From: Acidobacteriota bacterium
GTDB lineage: Bacteria; Acidobacteriota; Terriglobia; Terriglobales; Acidobacteriaceae
DNA: 38,214 nt
NCBI GenBank assembly: GCA_031296115.1
Contig: JARLGI010000114.1
Coordinates: forward strand, 1 to 38,214
Direction of reading: 5' to 3'
Of the stretch, positions 24,061 to 32,005 are shown piece after piece. Each line of letters starts with the position of its first letter. Position 1 is the first letter of the stretch. A model generated the notes under the pieces. The model made no database searches. It was not told where the DNA came from and saw only the letters and a list, made by a program, of their open reading frames with translations. Both the position numbers and the translations under genes were made by a program.

Positions 24061-26628
24061 TTACGCCTTTTCCAGCTGCGCGTATTTCTCAACCAGCTTC
24101 TTCAAGCCGAACTTGAGAAATTGTACAGTAATTTTGGCGTCTTCCCCGTCGCCTTCGCGCCGATAGACTGTGCCTTCACCGTATTTGGGATGACGCACGC
24201 GCTGTCCGGGACGAAATCCGGTGCGGCCAGTCTGTGCGGGAAGGTCGACCTTTGGTCGCGAGAACTTCTTCCCCCGTGAGGCAAAGAACTCCGCGATGTT
24301 GTCGATGGAGTTATAAGTCGGCCCGCTGAACGAGCGGCGCTGAGCGCGCTCCGACGGATACTGCGGGCGCTGGTCCTCGTCCTCATAAGAATAATGGCGG
24401 CTGGCGCCATGGTCGCTGCGGTCCTGATACGACGGCTTGCGCGGGGAGCCCAGGTCTTGCAGCAAGGCTTCCGGCACGTCCTCCAGGAAGCGCGAAGCGA
24501 CGCTGGCTTCCGGCATGTCGGTGCCGTAACGCCGCCGATAACGCGCGCGGCTGAGAATGAGCGTGTCCATGGCGCGCGTCATGCCGACGTAGCACAGCCG
24601 CCGCTCTTCCTCGATATCGTCCGTCGCCAGCAACGTGCGGGAATGGGGAAACAGCCCCTCCTCCAGCCCGGCGAGAACCACCAGCGGGAACTCCAGCCCT
24701 TTGGCGGCGTGCAATGTCATCAGCGTGATGCGCGCGTTCTCGTCGTAAGCGTCGGCATCGCTGACCAGCGCCGCGTGATCCAGGAACTCGCTGAGCGATT
24801 CGCCGCGGTCGCGCGAGTCCATGGCGGCATTCGCCAGCTCGCGCAGGTTCTCGATGCGAGCCAGCGATTCGGGTGTGTCTTCCTGTTCCAGCTGCTTGAC
24901 GTAGCCGGTGCGGTCGAAAAGGAACTTCAGCAACTCGCCGGTTGACGCTGCATCGCCCGGCGCGCGAAAGCCCTCGACCCGCTCCGGTTCCTCAGTCGGG
25001 CTCGGAGTCAGTCCGCCGCTGAAGCTGGCTGGCACAAATTCTGTGGCTTCGTCTTCGCCGAACGTTTCTGGTGAGAAATCAATCGTGTGCTGCCAATCCT
25101 CCGAATCGTAGGATGGCGGCTTTGCGTCTGCAACCGCCGCTGTCTCCGCTACCTGCTCGCGAAACGTCCCCAAGTGCATCGCGCGGGCGTCCTCAATCAA
25201 GTCCTTGAAGCTTTTCAGTGCGGCCATCGCCCTGGCTGGAAGCAGGTCCTGCTTGATCGCCTCGTCGATGCCACCCCACAAGGAAACGCCGGTCTCCAAC
25301 GCTATGCGCTCGAGGGTTTCCATCGTGGTCCTACCGATGCCGCGCGTCGGCGTGTTGATCACCCTCTGCAACGCGATCGAGTCGTGGGGATTATGCACCA
25401 GCTTCAGGTACGAGATCAGGTCCTTGATTTCGCTGCGCTCGTAGAAGCTGTAGCCCCCGACGACGTGATACTTCATTCCGTAGCGCCGCATGGCCTCTTC
25501 GAAGAGCCGGGACTGCGAGTTCGTGCGATAGAGGACCGCCGCACGCGGCGCCTCGCCATTCTCGGTGTTTGCCTGCAACAGATACTTGGCGATGTAGTCC
25601 GCAGCGAACAAGGCTTCGTTCTCCCCATCCGGAGCTTCGTAGTATCCGAGCTGCGCGCCGCCGCTGCGCGAGGTCCACAGGGTCTTGCCCTTGCGCTTCA
25701 CGTTGCGGGATACGACCGCCGACGCCGCCTGCAGAATGTTCTGCGTCGAGCGGTAGTTCTGCTCCAGGCGGACGATGCGCGCCTCGGGAAAGTCCTTCTC
25801 GAATTCCAGGATGTTGCGGATATCGGCGCCGCGCCACGAGTAAATGCTCTGGTCTTCGTCGCCCACGCAACAAACGTTGTGCTCGTCTCCCGCCAGCATG
25901 CGCATCAGCTCATATTGCGGGCGGTTGGTGTCTTGATATTCATCCACCAGGATGTAGCGATAACGCCGGTTATAGCGTTCGCGGATCTCGCCCGAGGACT
26001 TCAGCACCCGCACGGCATACAGCAGAAGGTCGTCGAAATCGAGCGCGTTCGACTTGGCCAGTTCCTCGGTATAGACCCTGTAGATCTGGGCGATGCGTTC
26101 GCGCTTGGGATCCGCCGATTCGAGGTATACCTCCTGCGGATCGAGCATGTGGTTCTTCGCCCACGAGATGCTCGAGAGCACGGTGCGCGGCGTCAGTTGC
26201 TTGTCATCAATGCCGAGACGCCGCATAGCCGCCTTGACCGCGTTCTGTTGGTCGGCCTCGTCGTAAATGGCGAATTCCTTGCGATGTCCCTTGTCCCCGA
26301 TCTTCAGCGTCTCGATGTCGCGGCGTAGCAGGTGGACGCAAAACGAATGGAACGTTGAAATGAGCGGCTTTGCCACCGACCGCGCGCCCACCAGCGAGTC
26401 CACACGGCTGGCCATCTCGCTGGCGGCCTTGTTGGTGAACGTCATGGCCAGTATCGAATCAGGTGCGACGCCGATCGTGTCGATCAGGTAGGCTATGCGA
26501 TAGGTAATGACCCGCGTCTTCCCGCTGCCGGCGCCGGCCAGGATGAGCACCGGCCCGTTCGTCGTTTCAACGGCTTCGCGCTGCTGCGGATTCAGATTAT
26601 CGAGGTAAGACTGCAATGCTTGCGACAC
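24061..26628 (-). CDS. pcrA: ATP-dependent 3'-5' DNA helicase PcrA/UvrD
   Basis: Unwinds DNA in nucleotide excision and mismatch repair and clears recombinase or stalled polymerase. The 855-residue SF1A protein has all motifs: Walker A AGAGSGKT (31-38), TFTNKAASEMASRV, FDDLLLYAVRVL, DEYQDTN (Walker B), VGDEDQSIYSWRGAD, RLEQNYRST, TLHAAKGLEFPLV and LCYVGMTRAMDTL. The C-terminal RPGQRVRHPKYGEGTVYRRE segment is the Tudor-like PcrA extension that binds RNA polymerase. It starts 6 bases after the DUF971 gene, and the small basic-protein gene follows, giving a three-gene operon. Confidence 0.96.
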   Translation of the reverse strand: MSQALQSYLDNLNPQQREAVETTNGPVLILAGAGSGKTRVITYRIAYLIDTIGVAPDSILAMTFTNKAASEMASRVDSLVGARSVAKPLISTFHSFCVHLLRRDIETLKIGDKGHRKEFAIYDEADQQNAVKAAMRRLGIDDKQLTPRTVLSSISWAKNHMLDPQEVYLESADPKRERIAQIYRVYTEELAKSNALDFDDLLLYAVRVLKSSGEIRERYNRRYRYILVDEYQDTNRPQYELMRMLAGDEHNVCCVGDEDQSIYSWRGADIRNILEFEKDFPEARIVRLEQNYRSTQNILQAASAVVSRNVKRKGKTLWTSRSGGAQLGYYEAPDGENEALFAADYIAKYLLQANTENGEAPRAAVLYRTNSQSRLFEEAMRRYGMKYHVVGGYSFYERSEIKDLISYLKLVHNPHDSIALQRVINTPTRGIGRTTMETLERIALETGVSLWGGIDEAIKQDLLPARAMAALKSFKDLIEDARAMHLGTFREQVAETAAVADAKPPSYDSEDWQHTIDFSPETFGEDEATEFVPASFSGGLTPSPTEEPERVEGFRAPGDAASTGELLKFLFDRTGYVKQLEQEDTPESLARIENLRELANAAMDSRDRGESLSEFLDHAALVSDADAYDENARITLMTLHAAKGLEFPLVVLAGLEEGLFPHSRTLLATDDIEEERRLCYVGMTRAMDTLILSRARYRRRYGTDMPEASVASRFLEDVPEALLQDLGSPRKPSYQDRSDHGASRHYSYEDEDQRPQYPSERAQRRSFSGPTYNSIDNIAEFFASRGKKFSRPKVDLPAQTGRTGFRPGQRVRHPKYGEGTVYRREGDGEDAKITVQFLKFGLKKLVEKYAQLEKA

Positions 26629-26634
26629 TCGTGT

Positions 26635-27048
26635 TTAGTTGGGACGGCTGCTGATGGCCGGGGCTTCCATGGCGCGGCGTGCCTTGCACTCGGAGCACGG
26701 ACAATGCTCGCGCAGGTACTCCCAGGAGTAGATGCCGTGCTGATGGCCGTCGTTCCAGGTGAAGCGAATGGCGTACTTGCCGACCGGCTCGACCTGGGTC
26801 GGTTTGGCCATGGCCTTAAACATGGGCAAAGATCCGACCATGGGCTTCAGCGGATCGCCCGGTTGGCGGCCGTCCTTCCCGCGCTCTTCGTTGCACAGCG
26901 CGCAGGGACAGGCATCGCGCAGGAAAGGGAAGCTGAAAGAGCTGCGATGGCCGTCCTTCCACTCGATGTCTACGCCGGTTCCGGTAGTGACGTTCACTTT
27001 GACGGATTTCGGATCTGCGACTGAATCCATAGGTTTCGCGCCGGACAC
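26635..27048 (-). CDS. DUF971 protein with two CxCxxC motifs
   Basis: A 137-residue protein of the DUF971 / gamma-butyrobetaine-hydroxylase-like N-terminal family. Two similar halves are visible: VDIEWKDGHRSSFSFPFLRD followed by CPCALC (47-52), and IRFTWNDGHQHGIYSWEYLR followed by CPCSEC (116-121). The Cys sets suggest zinc or Fe-S binding; family members have been linked to Fe-S assembly, but the role here is open. Starts: GTG 27048 (GAGGG upstream, short spacer) or ATG 27030 (no ribosome-binding site). It is 6 bases upstream of pcrA. A diverged partial copy of its 5' end lies at 27941-28100. Confidence 0.87.
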   Translation of the reverse strand: MSGAKPMDSVADPKSVKVNVTTGTGVDIEWKDGHRSSFSFPFLRDACPCALCNEERGKDGRQPGDPLKPMVGSLPMFKAMAKPTQVEPVGKYAIRFTWNDGHQHGIYSWEYLREHCPCSECKARRAMEAPAISSRPN

Positions 27049-27253
27049 TACCCTCTAGTATCGCAGAAATCGCAAACGCAAGAAGCTCCGGAGTCGAGCG
27101 CTCCAGGCCTCTTGCATCACCGCCGATCCAGGCGGTCCTTCAACACCGGTCGGGCTTGGCCATGGGACCTGACCTGCTGCCGATCGTCCTCTCATTGGGG
27201 ACCGCGGTCCTAGTCGCGAGCGTGCCGGGTGAGGTAGTGATCTCGTCCCTTTG

Positions 27254-27664
27254 CTATCGGTCATCCCAGTCGCGCCGGCCCTTGAAGTAGTGCCAGTTTC
27301 CGTGTTCGTCGAAGTACCCATTCGCGCCATTGGGGTAGAAATTCCCTTTGCGGTCGTAATAACCGTTGCTGCGCTGGCCATAATAGCCATTGCCGTAGTA
27401 GACGTTCCCCCGGTAGTAGCGGTTACCATAGGGGTCTTGATACGAGCATCCGCGGTCATCACGGTCGTGGTCGCCATCGCAACGGCGATGATCGTCCCAA
27501 TCCGCCAGTCGGAGTTGGCCGTTTTGGCTTGAGCTGGCGACCCCGTATTCAAGCTGTGCGTTGTCGCGATCGTTGAACTGCTGCGCTTGTTGCGCTGATG
27601 CCGACGTTGCCAGCGTTCCCGCACCCAGTGCTAGGAGTAACACGAAATTCAGATGCTTCTTCAT
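27254..27664 (-). CDS. Secreted Tyr/Gly/Asp-rich hypothetical protein
   Basis: A 136-residue protein with a clear signal peptide (MKKHLNFVLLLALGAGTLAT, cleavage after SASA near residue 24). The mature part is very polar: Asp/Arg/His stretches (DWDDHRRCDGDHDRDDRGC), then Tyr/Gly/Asn repeats such as YRGNVYYGNGYYGQRSNGYY, YDRKGNFYPNGANGYFDEHG and NWHYFKGRRDW. The repeated 'YxxxGNxY' units with Asp could bind metal ions. No family is recognised. GGAGGG is 5-6 bases before ATG 27664. The 200 bases after its stop (27055-27253) show no gene. Confidence 0.7.
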   Translation of the reverse strand: MKKHLNFVLLLALGAGTLATSASAQQAQQFNDRDNAQLEYGVASSSQNGQLRLADWDDHRRCDGDHDRDDRGCSYQDPYGNRYYRGNVYYGNGYYGQRSNGYYDRKGNFYPNGANGYFDEHGNWHYFKGRRDWDDR

Positions 27665-27888
27665 ATGTCCCTCCAAGTCTTGCTCACTCGCTCAATTGCA
27701 CCGTTGTATTGCGCGTTCAGAGATGGAAACACGGGGTGTGGGGAAAAGTTCGCGAATGGCGTTCGAGTTCACTCTTCTTAACAGGCGAGTGGAAGATTCT
27801 TCTCGAAGTGGAGCGAAGTGCACGGCAATGGGCAGAGTGTACCCAGATAACTGAAGCGAAACTTAACTCGCCGCTGCCGCACGGCAAA

Positions 27889-27918
27889 CAAAAAGGGCAC
27901 AGAATTCTCTGTGCCCTT
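27889..27918 (-). terminator. Intrinsic terminator downstream of the chimeric pseudogene
   Basis: A perfect 11-bp stem AAGGGCACAGA / TCTGTGCCCTT (27893-27903, 27908-27918) with loop ATTC. On the minus strand it is followed by a T-run (27894-27890). It lies 23 bases after the TGA of the unknown-gene tail at 27941. The interval 27665-27888 shows no gene. Confidence 0.85.
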
Positions 27919-27940
27919 GTGTCTACCCAGGCGATCTGAA

Positions 27941-28100
27941 TCACATCACGATCTGCGTCACCTGCCGGGTGATGGGGTGCTGCATCTCGCTGGAACGGAG
28001 GGCTATGGACGCTGTGGCGGCCGTCCTTCCACACGATGTCCACGCCGGTACCGGTGGTGACGTTGACTTTGACGGATTTCGGGTCTGTGAAAGAGGCCAT
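27941..28100 (-). pseudogene. Chimeric remnant: start of a DUF971 gene joined to the tail of another gene
   Basis: From ATG 28100 the minus strand codes MASFTDPKSVKVNVTTGTGV DIVWKDG, nearly the N-terminus of the intact DUF971 protein (DPKSVKVNVTTGTGVDIEWKDG at 26960-27020), and similarity continues to PFQRDA (PFLRDA in the intact gene). The Cys motif is then gone. In the adjacent frame the bases read MQHPITRQVTQIVM and TGA (27941-27943), which copies the last residues MRHPITRQVKQIVM of the gene at 28417. The join lies at a shared GATGC near 27983. So this is a deletion product of a duplicated [unknown gene + DUF971] block. The DUF971 frame stays open to 27717, but that extension resembles nothing. 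Confidence 0.75.
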
Positions 28101-28416
28101 GATGACTGGATCGCGCGTTTTAGATTGATAGCGTACCCCAATGACAGGGCAAACAACCCCATTGCCAGCGTTGGCATTGCGCCATCGCCGCCTGCATGTC
28201 GAGACCCAATTGATTCCATCGAATCACTCCACGCGTCATCCGTCACAGCGCCGGTAAGGCATACCGACAGCACATGCACGATGCTGAATGTGCCATTATC
28301 ACATATCCTCCAGCATAGACTCTATTCGGTGGCCGTGGGACGAGTGACAGCGCTCAGGATGAAAAAAGGACGGACTTTTCCCGGGAGCTGCGTCTGCTTG
28401 GCGAGTTCTTTTCCAT
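28101..28416. other. Intergenic region between the chimera and the unknown gene
   Basis: No gene is supported. Read on the minus strand, TTGTTT (near 28154) and TACGCT (near 28130) might form a weak promoter for the chimeric remnant. The 3' side of the unknown gene has an A/T-rich run (28360-28366) but no good hairpin. Confidence 0.4.
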
Positions 28417-28968
28417 TTACATTACGATCTGCTTCACCTGTCGGGTGATCGGGTGCCGCATCTCTTCCAGATGGTTTTTCACCAGGTTCAAGCCGTACAC
28501 GCACGACTCGAACTCGCGCGCCAGCTTGGCGAACAGCGGCGCGAGCCGGGCGTACTCGAACTGATCGAACTTGGAGACGATGTAATAGCTCTCCTTGCCA
28601 GCCTTGATGAAATCCACAAAGTTCTCCAGCCGCTGTCGGCGCAAGCGGTAGTGGTTGATGCTCTCAGGAAACATGCCGGAGAAGAACAGGGTGTAGTCGC
28701 CGATATGTTTGCGCACCTGGCGCTCGTGATCGAACGACGGCGCCGGCCCGCACACGGGATCGGCCTGGAGCAGCATCTCGCCAACGTCGTTCAGTGGGCG
28801 ACCGCCGGCGTCGCGGACCTTGAAGAGCTGCTCGCACTCGCAGAACTCGGCCAGCATGTTGACGAGGTAGTCCTGCACCTCGGCGTCGCGCAGCCCGACA
28901 TCGCGGTCGAAATGGTGGTTAATCAACTCGGTGAACAGATCTTGCAGTGGATGAGATTCCGGGACCAT
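28417..28968 (-). CDS. Conserved helical protein of unknown function
   Basis: A 183-residue soluble protein with no signal or membrane segment, predicted mostly helical. Landmark stretches: LQDLFTELINHHFDRDVGLR, VQDYLVNMLAEFCECEQLF, RQVRKHIGDYTLFFSGMFPE, INHYRLRRQRLENFVDFIKA, GKESYYIVSKFDQFEYARLA and a final HLEEMRHPITRQVKQIVM. Acidic and aromatic residues and repeated helical segments recall all-helical diiron or haem-oxygenase-like bundles, but a clear metal-ligand set is not established. I do not recognise a named family. ATG 28968 lacks a close ribosome-binding site (GGAGGAG is about 17 bases away), so the start is uncertain. Its tail is duplicated in the chimeric remnant at 27941. Confidence 0.72.
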   Translation of the reverse strand: MVPESHPLQDLFTELINHHFDRDVGLRDAEVQDYLVNMLAEFCECEQLFKVRDAGGRPLNDVGEMLLQADPVCGPAPSFDHERQVRKHIGDYTLFFSGMFPESINHYRLRRQRLENFVDFIKAGKESYYIVSKFDQFEYARLAPLFAKLAREFESCVYGLNLVKNHLEEMRHPITRQVKQIVM

Positions 28969-29305
28969 AAGTTAGTGTTCGTCTCCTCCGGTTGCCGTCC
29001 TCACAACGTTCTGTGATGCGAGTTGATAGCGCAGTCCGCCTTGGAACGCAAGCCTTTCGCTTGGCACGGCGTTACTCTGCGGGTTCCCGCCAGTCGCGCC
29101 ACCGCGCCAACCGGCCTTTCGTTGCCGAGGACGATTACTTGATTGGACTGCTGATGATGCGGTTTTGGTTCGCCAAAGTCACGCGCAAACGGCTCACAGC
29201 CGCATTTTGTTAGCAGCCGGAGCGGTTGACTGCCAGGGGGTGCGAGCAGCGGCGTGCGTCCGACGCGCCGTTGTGGGACAATGCCGCTTCTTCTGGAGGT
29301 GCAGT

Positions 29306-29704
29306 TTGGAGCGCAGGAATATTTCCGGGAACTCGCCGTACGAGCCGCTTGTAGGTTTCTCGCGCGCGGTGAAGGTCGGGCCGTTCGTGTCAGTAGCGGG
29401 CACGGTTGCGACTGGGCCAGACGGCAAGATCGTCGGTCAGGGCGACATGTACGCGCAGGCGGTGCAGACGTTGAAGAACATCGGCCGGGCGCTGGAACAG
29501 GCGGGCGCCAGCTTTCGCGATGTCGTGCGCACGCGTACATTTGTCACGGATATCAGCCAATGGGAGGCCGTCGGGAAGGTCCACGGAGAAATATTCCGTG
29601 ACATCCGGCCAGCGTCAACCATGATCGAGGTCTCGTCGCTGATTGCGCCGGAGATGCTGGTTGAGATCGAAGTGGACGCCATCATTGCGGCGGAGATGAA
29701 GTAA
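29306..29704 (+). CDS. ridA: RidA family enamine/imine deaminase
   Basis: Hydrolyses reactive enamine/imine intermediates released by PLP enzymes such as threonine dehydratase. The 132-residue product from TTG 29306 gives the family length: [56 protein letters not shown] with [15 protein letters not shown] (Arg of the active site), and a final [26 protein letters not shown] (29295-29300) is 5 bases before TTG, which decides the start; longer in-phase starts would add unrelated residues. Confidence 0.92.
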   Translation: MERRNISGNSPYEPLVGFSRAVKVGPFVSVAGTVATGPDGKIVGQGDMYAQAVQTLKNIGRALEQAGASFRDVVRTRTFVTDISQWEAVGKVHGEIFRDIRPASTMIEVSSLIAPEMLVEIEVDAIIAAEMK

Positions 29705-29730
29705 GCAAATAGCACCGAAAGCGGTTTTGA

Positions 29731-29792
29731 AAGGGCACGACTTTAGCCGTACCGCGGGGGCGATTGAAGAGCTGGGTTTTAGCCCCTGAGGG
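29731..29792. repeat. REP-like intergenic sequence
   Basis: The stretch AAGGGCACGACTTTAGCCGT and, 30 bases on, GGGTTTTAGCCCCTGAGGG has the look of short palindromic intergenic elements I recall from Acidobacteriota genomes. Each half folds into a small imperfect hairpin. No second clear copy is in this window, so the call rests on recollection. Confidence 0.4.
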
Positions 29793-29932
29793 AATTCGGT
29801 TCAGCGTAATCCCATGCGCGCTTCGATCATTCAAGTAAGGCCGAGGTCCCTCGGCGGCTGCAGCTGGGGGTTACAGTTCAGCTTACGGCACGCCTGACGG
29901 TGTGCCCCTTCAAAGCCAAACGGAGTTAGAAA

Positions 29933-31263
29933 GTGAATCGGAGCACAATGAAGAAATCTGCCGCGGCACTCCTGCTCATGCTGTCATCGCTTCCGACAGT
30001 CGGTCAATCAGACACTTCCGCGGCACCGCCAGCGCCGCAGGTCACCGTCATTCGCGCCGGAACACTCATTGATCCGCGCGCCAACGGGCCCAAGCACAAC
30101 CAGGTCATCGTGATTCGCGGCGACAAAATCGAGAGCGTTGGCGATGCCGCTTCCACGCAATTCCCGGCTGGCGCCAAGGTCATTTTCTGTCGAACGCGAC
30201 GGTGCTTCCCGGCCTCATCGAATCGCACACGCACATCTTTCTGCAAGGCGAGGACCCGGCACTCGGCGGTTACGACAGACAGCTACTGAAGTTTCCGCTG
30301 GCCTATCGTGCGGCCCGCGCCACAGTTTCCGCCCGCCGCGCGCTGGAGCAGGGATTCACCACCATCCGCGACATGGAGACCGAAGGCGCTGGCTACGGCG
30401 ACGTGGGCATCAAGATGGCCGTCAACGAAGGCCGCATTCCAGGACCGCGCATCTTCACCACGACGCGCGCGATCTCGACCACGGGCGGCTATCCGCTGGA
30501 GGGTTACGCACCCGAGATCCAGGTGCCGAAGGGCGTGCAGATCATCGACGGCCCCGTCGAGGCGCGCAAGGCCGCGCGCGAGCAAATGGACAACGGCGCG
30601 GACTGGATCAAGGTGTACATGACACATCGCTCGTGGAGCGACAAGGACGGAAAGCTGGTCTCGCAACCAACACTGACGCTGGAGGAGATCAAGGCCATCA
30701 CCAGCGAGGTCCATAGCTGGGGACGTAAGGTGGCATGCCATGCCTACAGCGGCGAGGGCCTGCATCGCGCTCTCGATGGCGGGTGCGACTCCATTGAGCA
30801 CGGGCTTGACCTCGACGACGCGGCCATCGCCCAGATGAAGGGCCAGGGGACTTGGTATTGCCCGACCATCGCTATCTACTACAAGGAATGGGCGCCGGAG
30901 AACACGCTAGCCGGACGGCGCGATCGCGCTCGCGCCATGGAACACGAGCAGTCCTTCAAGAGGGCACTGCGAGCCGGGGTGAGGATTGTCTACGGCACCG
31001 ATGTTGGCGGTTTCTCATGGGACGAGCCCATCGTCCAGGACTTCCCCTACATGGTGAAGTTCGGCATGTCGCCGATGGATACCCTTCGCTCGGCTACTAT
31101 CGCGCCCGCTGAAATGCTCGAGATGCCGGGTCAGATTGGAGTGCTAGCGCCGGGAGCCTATGCGGACGTGATCGCTGTGCAGGGCGATCCGCTCAAAGAC
31201 ATCACGGAATTGGGCCGCGTGAAGTTCGTCATGCACAACGGGCAGGTGTTCAAGGCCGAGTAA
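29933..31263 (+). pseudogene. Secreted metal-dependent amidohydrolase, interrupted by one frameshift
   Basis: Two frames form one imidazolonepropionase/Xaa-Pro-dipeptidase-like amidohydrolase. Frame 1 (from GTG 29933 or ATG 29948) codes a signal peptide (AAALLLMLSSLPTVGQ) and VTVIRAGTLIDPRANGPKHN and GDKIESVGDA. At about 30186 the text jumps frame, by loss of one base, to LSNATVLPGLIESHTHIFLQ. Metal ligands then follow in order: HTH, the Lys of DWIKVYM, His in VACHAYSG, His in SIEHGLD, and Asp in YGTDVGGF. The C-terminus (GAYADVIAVQGDPL) is complete to the stop at 31263. Only one indel disrupts it, so it may be a sequencing error or programmed slip rather than decay; as read, the enzyme cannot be made. 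Confidence 0.8.
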
Positions 31264-31264
31264 G

Positions 31265-32005
31265 CTATCGCGTCACCTCAAGCGAGATCGCCTGCCCTTC
31301 CCACACACGTTGTCCGGCTGCGGGATAGGTTCTCAACACCATGCGGGTGCCGGACGGGACGGCATTGGCGGCATCGTTCTCTGCTGCCGGCGGAGGCTGG
31401 CTGGCGATGCGGCCCACTTTCAGTCCGGCGCCGACAATTGCGTTCACGGCATCGTCCTCGCTGCGCCCAGTCAGGTCTGGCATGACAAACGAATGTGGCT
31501 CCTGCGGCGCGGCCATCAGGACGCTGATCTTCGGAGCGGACACGTTAGTCGCGTTGGCTGGCGGACTCTGCGCCACGATCTGTTCCGGCGGAGCGCCGGG
31601 AATGCTGGCGGTGGCAATGCCCCCCAGCTCCAGGCCGCGGCGGCGGATGTTCATCTCGGAGGCACGCTCGCTGCCCCCGACGAGGTCGGGAATGACGACG
31701 CGCTGTGGCCCCATACTCTCCGCCACCTTGACCCGCCAGCCCCGCCGCACCTGCTCACCAGGCGGCGGCACTTGCGACAGCACACGGCCCGGCGGGACGT
31801 CGGAGCTGAAGAAGCGGTCGCCGCGGTCGAGCACCAGCCCGTGATCACTAAGCGCGCGCTCTGCCTGCAGCGGGGTCATCCCAATCACCTTGGGGATCGT
31901 GGTCTGCCGCCCGTGGATGGCAAAGCGCATAGCCGTCAGTGCCGACACCATGAAGACCACCACCAGCACGAGCACGCGCAGCATGTAGCGGAAGAAGCGG
32001 CGCAT
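31265..32005 (-). CDS. Membrane-anchored PASTA domain protein
   Basis: The 246-residue protein has a transmembrane helix near the N-terminus (MLRVLVLVVVFMVSALTAMR) followed by three PASTA repeats: TIPKVIGMTPLQAERALSDH, VVIPDLVGGSERASEMNIRR and FVMPDLTGRSEDDAVNAIVG. PASTA domains bind peptidoglycan or beta-lactams and usually sit on Ser/Thr kinases or PBPs. Here the domain set is free-standing, and its start overlaps the stop of the PBP1A gene by one base (TGATG), so it is probably a co-translated partner of that enzyme. Confidence 0.93.
   Translation of the reverse strand: MRRFFRYMLRVLVLVVVFMVSALTAMRFAIHGRQTTIPKVIGMTPLQAERALSDHGLVLDRGDRFFSSDVPPGRVLSQVPPPGEQVRRGWRVKVAESMGPQRVVIPDLVGGSERASEMNIRRRGLELGGIATASIPGAPPEQIVAQSPPANATNVSAPKISVLMAAPQEPHSFVMPDLTGRSEDDAVNAIVGAGLKVGRIASQPPPAAENDAANAVPSGTRMVLRTYPAAGQRVWEGQAISLEVTR

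Noticed and set aside
25087..26328. Antisense open frame of 413 residues across pcrA
   Set aside because: Opposite a gene with every helicase motif; the translated product is Arg/Leu/Val-rich nonsense.
27055..27253. Possible small gene after the secreted Tyr-rich protein
   Set aside because: No start with a ribosome-binding site; translated frames are Arg/Ser-rich without structure.
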